NCBI GenBank assembly: GCA_963682175.1
Contig: OY821775.1
Location: 13,798,501 to 13,862,500 of the forward strand
Reading direction: 5' to 3'
Source: Triglochin maritima
Lineage: Eukaryota; Streptophyta; Magnoliopsida; Alismatales; Juncaginaceae
DNA: 64,000 bases
The notes beneath the pieces were generated by a model. It did not search any database, was not told the origin of the DNA, and saw only the letters and a list, made by a program, of their open reading frames with translations. Below, in pieces: positions 10,732-22,397 of the stretch. Numbering within the stretch: position 1 is the first letter of the stretch; each line of letters begins with the position of its first letter. Position numbers and translations under genes: made by a program.

Positions 10732-12711
10732 CTCCCCCTCAAGTTGGGTCTGGAAGAGATTGTAGGTGCCTAACTTGATTATGATGGTGTCGAACGGTTG
10801 TTTACTTAGGGCTTTGGTGAAGATGTCCGCCAATTGTTCTTTACTGGGGACGTATGGAACTTCTATTTCTCCAGCTTGAATCTTCTCACGGATGAAGTGA
10901 CAGTCAACTTCAATGTGTTTGGTCCTTTCGTGGAACACGGGGTTGGAAGCAATGTGTCGTGCGGCGTTGTTGTCGCAAAACATATTCATAGCTTTAGTGT
11001 GAGTTTGACCCATATCGTGAAGAAGTTGCTTTATCCAAATGAGTTCACTGGTGGTGGACGCCATTGCTCGATATTCTGCTTCTGCACTTGATCGAGCAAC
11101 CACCTTTTGTTTCTTACTTCTCCAAGTAACAAGATTTCCACCAACAAATGTGCAAAAACCGGTAGTTGACCTACGATCATGGCTTCCTGCCCAATCAGCA
11201 TCTGAAAAACCGATGATGTTGTTAGAATTGTTATTTTTCATTAGCAACCCTTGTCCTGGTGTTTGTTTTATGTACCTCAGAATTCTATCAATAATATCTA
11301 AATGTGATGTTCGAGGTGCATGCATGAATTGACTTACTATACTAACAGCAAAGGTAATGTCGGGTCCGGTCATGGTTAAATATATAAGTTTTCCTACAAG
11401 TCTTTGGTATTGGTGAATGTCTCTAATCGGTTCACCGTCGGTTGGACTGGTTTTGAGATTTGCCTCAATGGGTGTACTAGCTGGTCTAGCTCCAAGTTTT
11501 CCTGTTTCTCTTAAGAGGTCTAGGGCATATTTTCTTTGTGATAAAAATAGACCCCTTTTTGAGTATGCAATTTCTATTCCTAAGAAATATTTTAGGAATC
11601 CTAGATCTTTTATATCAAATTTGGTTTTTAGATAGTGTTTAACTTGAGTAATTTGTTCATTATTATCACCAGTAATGATGATGTCATCTACGTAGACCAA
11701 GACTATGACAATCTCTCCTTTACGATGCCTAGTGAACATAGATGCGTCAGCAGAGGATTTAAAGAAACCATAAGCAAGAAGAAAGTGACTAAGTTTTGCA
11801 TACCATGCGCGGGGTGATTGCTTTAGGCCATAGATGGCTTTGTTGAGTTTGCATACCTGGTTGGGAGAAGTGTTGTATCCCGGAGGGGGTACCATGTATA
11901 CTTCATCTTCAAGGGTGCCTTGAAGAAAAGCATTTCTGACATCCATTTGATAAAGCTTCCATCCTTTGTTAACTGCTATGGAAAGAAGAACCCGAACAGT
12001 ATTCATTTTTGCTACTGGTGCGAAGGTTTCTAGGTAGTCAAGCCCATAGGTTTGAGTATACCCTTTTGCTGCAAGGCGAGCTTTATACCTTTCGATAGTA
12101 CCATCGCTATTATATTTTATTTTGTAAACCCATTTGCATCCAACGGGTTTTGTTTTATTTGGTCTAGGGATGAGAGTCCAAGTGTTGTTGGTTTCTAGGG
12201 CTTTAAGTTCTTCTCGCATTGCTTTTTGCCATTTAGGATTGCTACTGGCTTCTTCATAGTTTTTTGGTTCTAGGGTTTCACTTATTTGGTTTAGGAAAAC
12301 CCTATAGTTTGGTTGTATTTGTTTGTAGGTGAGGTAGTTCTGAATGGGATAAGTTACTTGAGAGGTGATAAAATCATTAAACCTAGTGGGAGGACGTTTT
12401 GGTCGGGTAGACCTCCTTGGGGTTGGAGCTCTTGTTTCTCCTTGTCCTCCTCCTTCTTCGTGTCCTTCTCCTTGTCCTTCTCCTTCTCCTTCTCCTTGTC
12501 CTCCTCCTTCTTCGTGTCCTTCTCCTTGTCCGTGTGCTTTGATGTTGAACTCAGGTAGAACTTGTGAGGAGTCTGGACGAGTTTGTGTTGTAGGGTTGTA
12601 GTAGGGTTCAGTTTCCCTAAATATTACATCCCGGGAGATATACATTTTACAAGATTCAGGGTCAAAGCATTTATACCCCTTTTTTGAAAAGAATAACCAA
12701 GAAATAAGCAT
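10726..12711 (-). pseudogene. Copia 2 reverse transcriptase-RNase H
   Basis: A 661-codon open frame holding the whole RT-RNase H half. Visible blocks: WQKAMREELKALETNNTW, GCKWVYKIKYNSDG, the YVDDIIITGDNN catalytic motif, GLKQSPRAWYAKL, RNase H DADWAGSHDRRSTTG and SSAEAEYRAM. No internal stop, so this part could still be translated, but it is out of frame with integrase by one base near 12685 (a run of T on the minus strand). An acidic low-complexity stretch with repeated GQGEGHEEGG lies between integrase and RT (about 12410-12545). Confidence 0.92.
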
Positions 12712-13600
12712 TTTACAGAATTGCTATCAAATTTATCTAAGCGTTTCTTATGAACAAAGCATACACACCCGAAGATTTTAAGATGATCCAGGGTTAGTTT
12801 TCGTCCTAAGAGTATCTCAAGTGGTTGTTTATTCTGAAGAGTAGGACTAGGAAGACGATTTATTAGATAAGTCGCAGTTAAGATAGCGTCAGACCAAAAT
12901 CGTTTGGGAACATGATTTTGAAAGAGCAATGACCTTGTTACATTTAGAAGATGGCGATTTTTCCGTTCCGAGACTCCATTTTGTTCAGGGGTGTGTATAC
13001 ATGTTAATTGGTGTAATATTCCCCGATTTTTCAAAAAATTTTGAAAGTTGTGGCTGGTGTATTCGGTCCCGTTATCTGTCCTTAAGGTCTTAATTTTAAA
13101 ATCATACATGTTTTCAACAAAAATTGTAAAATCGCAAAAAACTTGAAAAACTTCGGATTTATTTTTGAGAAGATAGGTCCAAGTATTTTGTGAGAAGTCA
13201 TCGATAAATAGCACAAAATATTTAAAACCGTTGTAAGACTCAACAGGAACGGGTCCCCAAATATCGGAGTGAACTATTTCGAAAGGAACACTTGATTTGG
13301 TTTTAGAGTTAAAAAGGGTAATCTAGTTTGTTTAGAATACTGACAAACATCACATGCATAATCAGAAGAAATAAAAGGAAATAACGTTTTTAAAACCAAA
13401 GAAGATGGGTGTCCCATTCGTTTGTGCCATAGAATATGGTTTGGTAAACTAGTAGTATGAAAACTCCTGTTTTGAGCCTCTAAAACATAAAGTCCATTGG
13501 TATGAATCCCTTTACCAATCGTCTTCCCTGTAGTTCGTTCCTGAAAGAATACATCATTAGGGGTGAATATAACATTACAATTTAAATTTTGTGTGATTTT
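12624..13600 (-). pseudogene. Copia 2 integrase
   Basis: Frame 13214-12624 includes FIDDFSQNTWTYLL, the catalytic RTDNGTEYTS and the NGVSERKNRHLL block carrying the third catalytic residue, then the FGCVCFVHK C-terminal region. The zinc-binding part with its CDVCQYSKQ motif lies at about 13300-13450 in another frame; a single missing base near 13315 in a run of T restores continuity. An in-frame TAA at about 13603 lies just upstream, between protease and integrase, where related proteins have serine in LLSVSK. Confidence 0.88.
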
Positions 13601-14998
13601 TTATACTGAAAGAAGATTAGAGGTGAAAGTAGGTACATATAAAACATTTTTATTTACTTGATCTAATATGGTGGTTTCTCCTATCCCTTTTATTTCTACT
13701 TGATTATTATTTGCAACAGTCACAAAATTATGAAGAGAGTTCACACGTTTCTTTATTTTCCTTATTAGACTAGAATTTCCGGTCATATGATCAGTAGCAC
13801 CGGAATCAATTATCCATTGATTATTATTTATATGTCTAAGATTTTTTCCTGTTTTGTTGGCAGAGTAATTTCTGGAACAAGGGGATATACTTGCGCAATT
13901 ACCTAAACCCTGAGGGGTGGACTGCAAATATGCGCTGAGGTGGCCCAGCAGTTGGTCTAGTGGAATCGGGTCGGATCTGGAGCTGGATCCGGGTCCGTTG
14001 GATGCAGCATCTGGTCGGATCCCTATTTCGGGTCGGGTTAAAGGGAACCCGGATCCGACCGAATCGCGTGAGGTTATAAAACCTCGTGGATCCGAGCGAA
14101 TAATCGATTCGCCTTCCCATTTTCTTTGTTCCTCTTCTGCGTTAGGGTTTGCCGCCGCGCTGTTTCCTTTTGGTCCGCCGTTCCTTTTTTTGTTCCGATG
14201 ATCACCTCCTTCCCGTGTTGGTCGAAGATGAGGGTGTAGGAACCAACATGAGTTCCTGTTGTGCCCGGTCTTTTTACAGTTGTCACATGTTTCCTGAGGT
14301 TTATTTCCGTATTTTCTTGTCTGATTTTGGGGTTTTCCGGCGAAGAACGCCTGGTTTTCTGAAGATCGGTCCGCGATCTGAGCGGTGGTCCGACGAGATT
14401 CCTCCCGTTGGATCATCGCGATGATGGATGCGAGATCAGGGACTGTGGGGGTCATCAAGACTTGGCTTCGGATGGCTTCATAGCTGCCGTCGAGTCCGAT
14501 GAGGAACTGATAGATTTGATCTCGCTCCTTTCGTTCGAGTAGGATTTTTGGGTCAGCAGTCGTGGGTTCGTAGATGGCGAGCTCGTCCCATCCACGCTGC
14601 AGTGTCCCGAGATACTCCGTGATTGTTTGTCCTTGCTGTTTTGTCTGTGACAAATCGTGTTTTAGTTTAAAAATGTGAGCAAAGTTGTTGGTTTTACCGT
14701 ATATGCTTTGAACGCCGTCCCATAGCTCCTTTGCGGAATTTTTGTAAAGGAAGATAGCCCCGATTTTGGATGTCATGGAGTTGATTATCCATGTCATTAC
14801 AAGATGGTCTGTCGCCTGCCACTCTTCTTGTTTTGTTTCGGTGGCATCCTCCTCTGGTTTTCTTGCTGTCCCGGTGATGTGTCCCAGCTTTCCCTTCCCG
14901 CTGAGAGCTAGCGTCACAGCCCGTGCCCAAGATAGATAGTTCTGTCCGTTGAGCAACTGTGACACCAGTTTTGGAGCGTTTGTTTCTGAGTCCGCCAT
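13601..14998 (-). pseudogene. Copia 2 gag and protease
   Basis: Open frame of 465 codons starting MADSETNAPKLVSQLLNG, with the gag domain blocks NYLSWARAVTLALSGKGKL and DELAIYEP, a CCHC zinc knuckle (CDNCKKTGHNRNSC), a Ser/Pro/Arg-rich linker and the aspartic protease active site IDSGATDHMTG (copia D-S-G-A form). It ends at a TAA at the LLSV position where the family continues into integrase. Start chosen as the first Met after the primer binding site leader. Confidence 0.9.
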
Positions 14999-15169
14999 TT
15001 TTGATTTTTCCTTCAGGGGTTTTGGATGTCGGGGTTTGTTTTGTCTCCTTCAACCCCCTTGAAAGGCGAAGGTGATGAGTGGTGGGATTCTTTTGGTTTT
15101 GGTTTTTTTTTCTGAGGTGGATCGATGATGAGTGGGGGCACTCTGAGATTCACCAGTGATGGAACACTT

Positions 15170-15181
15170 GCTCTGATACCA
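15170..15181 (-). other. Primer binding site, copia 2
   Basis: Minus strand TGGTATCAGAGC, directly abutting the 5' LTR with no spacer. Confidence 0.93.
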
Positions 15182-15388
15182 TATTAAACGGAATTAGGGA
15201 GAAAGAGGTTGATTTCTATATATTATTCTGAGTTTTACATGAGTTTGTATATATATATACATCACTAAGTTGGGTGACCGTTTGAAGTTAATGTTGAGTG
15301 AAGAGATGCATCCTTTGGGAGAAGACGCGATGGTTGACAAGGAGGCGCGTTGCATGTTGGTGAAGAGGTGCGTCTGCATATTTCAACA
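15182..15388 (-). repeat. 5' LTR of copia element 2
   Basis: 207-bp LTR, near-identical to 10527-10731; contains an alternating TA tract two bases longer than the other copy. Confidence 0.93.
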
Positions 15389-15393
15389 TAATC

Positions 15394-15771
15394 ATTTAGG
15401 ACCAACTGGTTGTTACACAACAGTCCCGTCAGAAACCAAAAAAAAAACGAAAAGGCCCCACATTCGACCATCGATCTAGTACTTGCGTGAAAAAATTGCG
15501 AACGTGTTTGACGTCATATCTCAAAAGAAGGACATCCTCTTGGTAGAGGTTAATTCCCAACAATGGGGTCCAAAGGTTGCAGATATAGCCGAGTGACTGC
15601 AGCTTTCGAAGGCCTATGGAATGGTTGCCGACATTACTGACTGGGTGAACTTGAACAATATCTTTGAATCTGTGACAAAGAGGGAGGTGTTGGGGGCACT
15701 TGGTGATGTGGATAGTCGAACTATATGGATTGAGAAGGAGTTGCCGAAACTAAAGAGGTCGAACATGTAAA
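15394..15771 (+). pseudogene. Myb/SANT-like protein of Harbinger locus 1, C-terminal part
   Basis: Continuation of the reading interrupted at 10526. Segments KTKRPHIRPSI and REVLGALGDVDSRTIWIEK followed by a terminal TAA match the C-terminal region of plant Myb/SANT-like Harbinger-type proteins. Two in-frame stops lie in between. Joined across the copia insertion, 9865-10526 and 15394-15771 form one decayed gene. Confidence 0.55.
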
Positions 15772-15880
15772 CTAAGTCAGAAGAACACTATTAGGTCATT
15801 TTATTAGGTGCGACATGACTCATCTTTATTTCTAATTAATAACGACGTTGATCTATTTTTCGTAATTGAACGTTTGTCTG

Positions 15881-16235
15881 TGTTAAATTTGGTTGGTCCA
15901 CCACCTCAACAAAACCTAAGCACTTAGGTGAAGGGTAGTGGATCCAACTTTATTATATAGTGTTGTACACTTTTTGTGTTTAGCAATGTGAGACTATTTT
16001 CTCAACACTCCCCCGCACGCGTGACCGGGATAATTTTCTCCGTGTCTACGCGTGAACAATATAGGTTGGAGTGAACCCCCACAGGTCAATCGACCCGCTC
16101 TGATACCATGTTAAATTTGGTTGGTCTACCACCTCAACAAAACCTAAGCACTTAGGTGAAGGGTAGTGGATCTAATTTTATTATATAGTGTTGTACACTT
16201 TTTGTGTTTAGCAATGTAAGACTATTTTCTCAACA
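15881..16235 (-). mobile_element. TRIM (miniature LTR retrotransposon), 355 bp
   Basis: Two 127-bp direct terminal repeats (15881-16007 and 16109-16235), both starting TGTTAAATTTGG and ending CTCAACA, differ at four positions, all transitions. Between them are 101 bp with no coding capacity, including the primer binding site complement GCTCTGATACCA just before the right repeat, so orientation is minus. Flanks GTCTG/GTCTT are a 4-of-5 target duplication. Each LTR has an internal palindrome CCTAAG-CA-CTTAGG. Confidence 0.9.
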
Positions 16236-16240
16236 GTCTT

Positions 16241-16768
16241 TATATATTATACCATGGATCTACTTTAATTTTCATATTCAAATGTTCGATAATTGTGAGT
16301 CGACAATTTATTTCACTAGTTGTTTACCTCGTTTTCAGTGTGATTTATTTCATTGTAATGTTGCAGCTATGATGAGTTCGTTTTTAATTCTGTTTATTTT
16401 CAGTTCTTGTGAAGTTCAGTTGAACTTGTGGGGATTCAATTGTTGCAGCTAAGTTGAGTGCCTTTTTAATTAAGTTTATGATATGTTGTTGTCTACTTTA
16501 GTGTGACCTGTGGGCATTCAATTCCTTGAGACTAGTTGAGTCCTTTTAAATTAAGTGTATCTTCAGCTTATAGTTGTTAGAGTGTGATCTTTTCTAGTAA
16601 AAGAAGTGAAACAGAAGATCTCCCCATGAAAAGAACACCCATCCACACTATCAACACAACCAATCCAGGCAAAATAATCACACCAAAAAAATCACATGAC
16701 CACCAAATGAAACAGTATTAAAATTTGATTACCACAACATCCTCGCATAAAATTAAGTAGACGTACAC
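16241..16768. other. AT-rich non-coding stretch
   Basis: No gene, RNA or repeat boundary recognised here. Confidence 0.5.
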
Positions 16769-17192
16769 AGGCCCGGCCCATAGCAGGAGCAGGGTCAGCT
16801 CCTGCTCCGGGCTTCATTTTGAGGAGGCCTCAAAAAAATGATTTATGTATATGGGCTTATTGAATTTCAAAGAAGATTAGTAGTGCTAAGATGACAAAAA
16901 ATATTTATGTATATGGGTTTATTGGGTTGCAAAGAAGATTAGTGTTAAGATGACAAAAATTATTTATGTATATGAGTTTATTGGGTTGCAAAGAAGATTA
17001 GTGCTAAGAATATAGCACATAAACATTGATAAATTTGTCTCAAAAAATGCTAAGAGGACAAAAATTCAAGTGATATTGTACTAAGTTAGTGAATTTTTAT
17101 TTATTTAAACTAGGAGGACAATTTTTTTCAAATTTAGGAGTCTCATTGTTGATTTTCGCACAGGGCCTCGAAAATTCCCAAGACGGCCGTGG
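16769..17192. mobile_element. hAT-like non-autonomous element
   Basis: Imperfect terminal inverted repeats (AGGCCCGGCCC at the left, GACGGCCGTGG at the right) flanked by an 8-bp near-duplication ACGTACAC / ACATACAC (16761-16768, 17193-17200), the hAT TSD length. Inside, a roughly 66-bp unit built on ATTTATGTATATGGG and GCAAAGAAGATTAGT occurs three times (about 16843-17010). No coding sequence. Confidence 0.6.
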
Positions 17193-17349
17193 ACATACAC
17201 ACAACACTTTAGTACAACACACAAACACGACATCAACAGACTCACAAATTAACTAAAACTAACATGACGACTCCAACACATTTTTCCATCGCAACTTCCT
17301 GAATTTATTTGGTTATCAAGGCTATTATCATTATGTGGATGATACCAAC

Positions 17350-17580
17350 TAGGAGTGAGCAAGGACCGGTCCGGTCCGGGTTTTTTGACTGGACCCAACC
17401 GGTCCGGTCTTCGGTCCGAGATCGGAGCCGATCCGGTTCCGGTCTGGTACGGACCGGTCTGAGTTTTTTTTATTTTAAGGTAAAAAATGGTTTTGGACCG
17501 GAGTCAACCGATCCGGTCTTCGGTCCGGGGTTCGGAGCCGATCCGGTTCCGGTCCGGGTCAGACCGGTTGCTCACCCCTA
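17350..17580. mobile_element. hAT-type MITE with ACCGGTCC motifs, 231 bp
   Basis: Terminal inverted repeats TAGGAGTGAGCAA and (reverse) TAGGGGTGAGCAA; 8-bp TSD ATACCAAC / ATATCAAC (17342-17349, 17581-17588). The interior is packed with GGTCCGG, ACCGGTCC and TTCGGTCCG in both halves, so the element is largely self-complementary. Confidence 0.85.
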
Positions 17581-17588
17581 ATATCAAC

Positions 17589-18239
17589 TGTTGGCCAATA
17601 AAGGTAATCAAAGTCGAACGGAGTCCATGTCGATGTTGTTGTGAGTGTGAATGTGCCGCATAGTATCCCCCAAATGAAGTTGAAGGCCTGCACAGATGGT
17701 TTGACAAAGTTTGTAACCAATCAAACATAATAATGGTGAATCAATCCATTTTTCTTCAGTTATTTTTTATATTTTTTTGGGGTGGGCACACAACAAACTG
17801 ACTGTATTATTATACAACAATAAACTTCAACTAGTCAAGACAACACGATATTGAGTATGCGAATTGGACAAGTAGTAACAACAAGATTCCGACAACAGTC
17901 AACAAGTGAAATACAACCATTTCACTGCATTTAGAAAGTAGATTTTTACATACAAATAATAAGCATGTTAATATGTAAACCATTCCACAAAAAATGGAAG
18001 TGGTTCTGCAACAACTTCAAACATTGGAACTAACCAAAAGTTGCTAATGATAACGTAATTCACTCAAAAAACAAGTTCTAAAACATTCCTACTTGAACTT
18101 GCAATCAGTGGGCACATATTCCCTGTATCCCTCTTATTGACATCATATCATGCATATAATTATGTCGTATATCCTTTATTCTTAACCTAAGCAATGCTAC
18201 GTAACGAGTTTTATGTTTAAGTTTCAGGAATAAAACAAG
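17589..18239. other. AT-rich non-coding stretch
   Basis: No feature recognised. Short frames here lack any family resemblance. Confidence 0.5.
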
Positions 18240-19735
18240 TGAGAAGAAGAGACACAAAAAAAGACTTAAAAGCAAGAAAAAAGATTGAATTTCAAGACTT
18301 ATGGACTGAGATGCAAGAGAGAATGACCCGGATGTAAACCAAAATGACCAATAAGTAAATCAAGAAGTTCCACACCATCATGATGAGTATTTTGACAACT
18401 AGATCCTGGCCTAAACATCAACAACCAAATTGGGTTCACCAAACATGAAGAAATCAAGCCAGAATCGAGACACCAAAAACCAGACCCTGTCAAGCCAAAC
18501 CAGACCATTAATTGGTTGTCTGAAACTACCAATTGGTGGTCCAAATGACTCCAAATGATTCATGGTTTAGTCGGGTGCTCGATTATGTTGTTTGATGTCC
18601 ATTTATAATATGCGTTTAGTCTCATACCGGGGGATTGTCCTCGGTTACCTTTTTCTATGACTATAAATAGAACTTTTTCCCCTCTTTTGTATTTACTCAT
18701 TGCTTAGTGGTCAATCCCTCTACTTAGAGTCAAGTCTTGAAGCAAAAACTCAAGTAGGAAGATGCTACTTGTAATGTGAGTCATTTAGTAAAAGAATTTT
18801 TTGTTAGTTTAATGTGTCTCTTTTTTATCTTCTTGCATGTTTACCTTAACTTCGTTTCATTAATCTTAGTTGACTTAGTCAACATGTTTTTCTATCTTAA
18901 CATAATAGTTAACTTAATGATTAGTGAGTAGTTTCATCCCCCTTTGGGGGTGGAGATGGTGTACATATATATTGTGATGTTTGGATGTTTGTATGTTTAT
19001 TGGAGGTATTTTAATCATCATGTTGGGGGATTTTTTATGGGTTTTGCCACAAGATTTAGACACTTCCCATGCTTAGTTTCCTCATGTTTATTGACTGAAA
19101 TTTCCTGTTGAATATGTTACATGTTAGTTAAGTGTTTGTATTTGTGGTTGTTTTCTTGATTGAATGAAGGAACTTTATATTGATGAGTTTTGCCATAAGA
19201 TTTAGACACCTCCCATGCTTAGATTTGTTCTTCACATGAGGTTATGGTTTTTGATGAGTCTTCTCATATCTTTAGTCACTTCTCATGCTGAGCCTAATCT
19301 TATGATAATCAAGTAGTAATTGCCGATAAGTTGTGTGAATGGATTGATAAGTTTTGCCACATCTTTAGACACTTCCTTTGCATGAAAACACACACACGAC
19401 ACACACACATACATGCTTACATGCGTCATTCATCACTTATTTCACTTCATACATGCACACACTCCACCCCTTAGGGTTTTTTCTTCCTGAATTCTAATAT
19501 ATTTGTTAGTCTTTTAGTTTACTTTTAATCAATCGTTAGTTGCTTTCATTTGCATTTGTTACTTACTAGTTTAGTGTAGTTTGACTTAGCATAATCAAAT
19601 CTCTTTTTCCTTTTTCGTCATTTGATTTCGGACAAACCAGAGGCTACTCATCTCCCCGTGGATCGACTCGTACTTGTCACCGCTTCATCGCAGCTATGCA
19701 CTTGCAGTTATTAAAAACGTTTAAACACCCTCCTC
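18240..19735 (+). repeat. LTR/leader-like non-coding repeat, copy A
   Basis: Contains a TATA-like CTATAAATAG at 18661, about 1 kb of AT-rich non-coding DNA, then GGATCGACTCGTACTTGTCA (19662) and CACTTGCAGTTATTAAAA (19697). The same order, in reverse, occurs at 25230-26340. Four degenerate copies of a ~40-bp unit (GTTTTGCCA...TTTAGACACTTCC...TGC) lie at about 19023, 19183, 19252 and 19345. Probably an LTR or leader of an unidentified retroelement; ends not determined. Confidence 0.4.
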
Positions 19736-20387
19736 AGGGGAGATGGACCGAGTTGAGGGTTGTCCATACCAGGTATTGCTTCAGTTGGGGCAGGTGGGTT
19801 GGGGGGAATGACACCATGCATTATTAGGCGGCCACAATTACACACCATATTTCCTCTAACTCATACTCCTTCTATGGGTCTTCATGAGATCTGATCCCAT
19901 ACGACAAAACAAATAGACCCATAACTTAGATATTGGATTGCAAGACAAAAAATATGAATAAAACATTCAAAAGTAAAGAAAGTATGGTCATTTCGGTTGC
20001 TTTATCAGCCTCCAATCAATTGCATGTGTGTTGTTCTACTAAGAGGGTTAATATTTATAACATAATATAGTCATTCGAATTGCATACATTAAAGCCAAAC
20101 TCATAATGAGCTTTTTAGGATGCAACAACTGCCCAGCCAAATAACACCTTTGACCAACCATCCACTTCATTTGGTTTGCAACAACAACTTATTGGCCTGA
20201 TATGATGTTCTCATCTGGAGGTTGATATATTTTTTCATTCAATTACTGGTTATTCTGTTGACAATTGAATTCTTGATAGTCGACCAACAAAGCACAGACA
20301 TATGATTCATACAATACTTTTTCTTTCTACCTAAGTAAAGCAATCAAACTTTTTTTATACGAAGCGCAAAATAGTGGAACGCCAACA
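19736..20387. other. Non-coding stretch
   Basis: Nothing recognised apart from being the left flank of the solo LTR at 20393. Confidence 0.5.
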
Positions 20388-20680
20388 CATTTTGTAACAT
20401 CCCGAAACAACGGAAATTTAAAAATTTAAACAATCAAGAGATTATCAGAATAAACTCATCAACAGGAATGTCACTCAATAAATCAACCGTCGGTGCACCA
20501 GTAATACAACAGAGTTTGTCAAAAGACGTGATTACAACAATACAATGAAAAGACAGATAAAGTAATCATGACGACCTCGAAGAGTCCGATGAGGATCCTG
20601 ACCCCAAAATGAGTGCGCCCGCGGTCACCACCCGACAGAACCTACTGCGGTCCTAAAACATGAATCAAACAACGATGCCT

Positions 20681-20702
20681 GAGTTTCCCATTAGGAAACC
20701 CC
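20681..20702 (-). promoter_or_regulatory. Conserved LTR hairpin (copy in reversed solo LTR)
   Basis: In LTR sense GGGTTTCC-loop-GGAAACTC, next to GGCATACGGGG. It pairs as in three other gypsy LTRs in this window. It lies 288 bp from the LTR 3' end. Confidence 0.6.
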
Positions 20703-21079
20703 GTATGCCAAGCTCACCTATATGCATGTAATAGTACGTTAAATGAACCTATCATACTAGTAGCATGTCATGTCACATCTGCAATGCATCAAATCCCTCA
20801 ACACGGTAAACGAGACCTCAGTCCAACAACAACGACCCTCAACAGGGTCCACAAGGACATCAATCCAGCAACAACAGCAATGGGTCTCCCTCGGAAACCT
20901 ACCGTAGGCACATACGGTCTTACGGACAGTAAGCGACGCGTCCCCCCACACGCGACTACTCGAGCCAAAGGGATCGGTGAGGAGCGTCCACACTTCCGCG
21001 CAAAGAACCACGTGGTCTACACCACCTTCGACGGAGCCGTAGCCCGGTCGGTCAACATCCCAGGATAGGTGCCCAATCG

Positions 21080-21280
21080 GGGATCATCACTGGCACAACC
21101 TCAGCGGTCATCGCTGGCACAACCTCAGCGGCATCGCCGACACAACATACGTCCGGCACAACATCGGACAGCACAACCACAAGCCGAAACATCGTCAGCA
21201 CCATCATCGCCGGCAACAACCTCGGCGGCATCGCCGACACAACATTAGTGGTACAACATACGTCCGACACAACATGGGAC
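21080..21280. repeat. Minisatellite in reversed gypsy solo LTR
   Basis: Interspersed copies of CAGCGGCATCGCCGACACAAC, ACGTCCGACACAACAT and variants. It occupies the position between hairpin box and palindrome array that other LTRs of this group fill with different tandem repeats. Confidence 0.65.
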
Positions 21281-21584
21281 GGGTCCAGACCGTAGTCTGT
21301 AGGGTCATAATGCTCCACGAGCGATGCGTCAACACGCATTGGGATCCGCGATCCCTCAGGTCTGCTACTCTACAATGAGTCCAATCAATCCATCAAAATA
21401 GTCACGATCCATACATGGAGCTGACGCGTCCCGGACACCCACACTCTTCCACACGGCAGTCCCTGGGCAGGCACGCGTAACTCGCCCACCGTCACCTCCC
21501 AGCTCACGCACAAGGCGAGGACACGGGCTTCCAAGGACAGAGTTGGCATCCTAAATGGAACCAGGAATTCTGTCCTGCGCAAAA

Positions 21585-22005
21585 CGATCGACCGAAGGAG
21601 GCAACCCGGTCGACCGTTTCCTCAAGGGAATCAGTCGACCGCTTCCACAAGAGAATCAGTCGACCGAAACGTCTGCAACGGTCGAACTATTTGCGCAAAA
21701 CATAAGTCACAACGGTCTACCGAAGGTCTAAAACCGGTCGACCGAACGATGTCAAAATCCGGAGTCTGGTCAACATTAATTCAAACTATCGGTCGACCGA
21801 CTCAGGGTCTCGGTCGACCGAACTAACAGGGTCATCCTAATATTTCTACGTCATATAACGGTCGACCGCAACATGCAAAACAACCAGTACACTTAAGTTC
21901 CGGTCGACCGAACACAAGGAATCGGAATCGGTCGACCGAAACACAACAGACAGACAAAATTACATACATTTGGTCGACCGCCCGAAGGCCCTGGTCGACC
22001 GTTGG
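21585..22005. repeat. CGGTCGACCG palindrome array in reversed gypsy solo LTR
   Basis: About 18 full or one-base-changed copies, including pairs 21587/21609 and 21659/21681 (22 bp). Variants include AATCAGTCGACCG and GGTCTACCG. Confidence 0.9.
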
Positions 22006-22397
22006 TCGCCTTCAACCTCGCGCCAGCCGAGGTGTTTCACGGAAAACGACGCCGGAGAGGTCTCCGACCTCCCCGACCGACCGACACCACCCTCCCACGA
22101 GGGTGAGCAACAACAAACCAAACTAAGGACCGACATACCTCTCAAGACGATGAAGACCCACCGAGCCTCGCTCGCGCAACGTCGCCTCCCGAACGCAACC
22201 ACCCACGCGACCGCTTCCTCGCACGCTATCCTCCGCACGCTTCACGTCGGACCTGCCTCCTCCGCCTCTGCGCCGTCGGAAAGAGGAAGGAGTGACAAAC
22301 AAGGTGAGTGAGGAAGAAGAGTTGGGAGAAGAAAAATGGAGGACAAAGGTTTTTTTGCTTTAAAACAAAACCCAAACCCAAGGCAACACTCCCCACC

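Larger units (their letters stand above)
10527..15388 (-). mobile_element. Ty1/copia LTR retrotransposon 2
   Basis: Complete 4862-bp element in minus orientation with LTRs of 205 bp (10527-10731) and 207 bp (15182-15388) differing at about four bases plus a TA indel, hence fairly young. TSD TAATC at 10522-10526 and 15389-15393. The primer binding site complement (15170-15181) abuts the 5' LTR. A purine tract precedes the 3' LTR. The gene order gag-PR-INT-RT-RH is complete but has one stop and two frameshifts. In element sense the LTR starts TGTTGAAATATG and ends TTTAATA, a TG...TA end rather than TG...CA. Confidence 0.95.

Noticed and set aside
12313..12601. Plus-strand Ser/Phe/Pro-rich frames
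   Set aside because: Antisense of the GE-rich linker in copia 2 pol.
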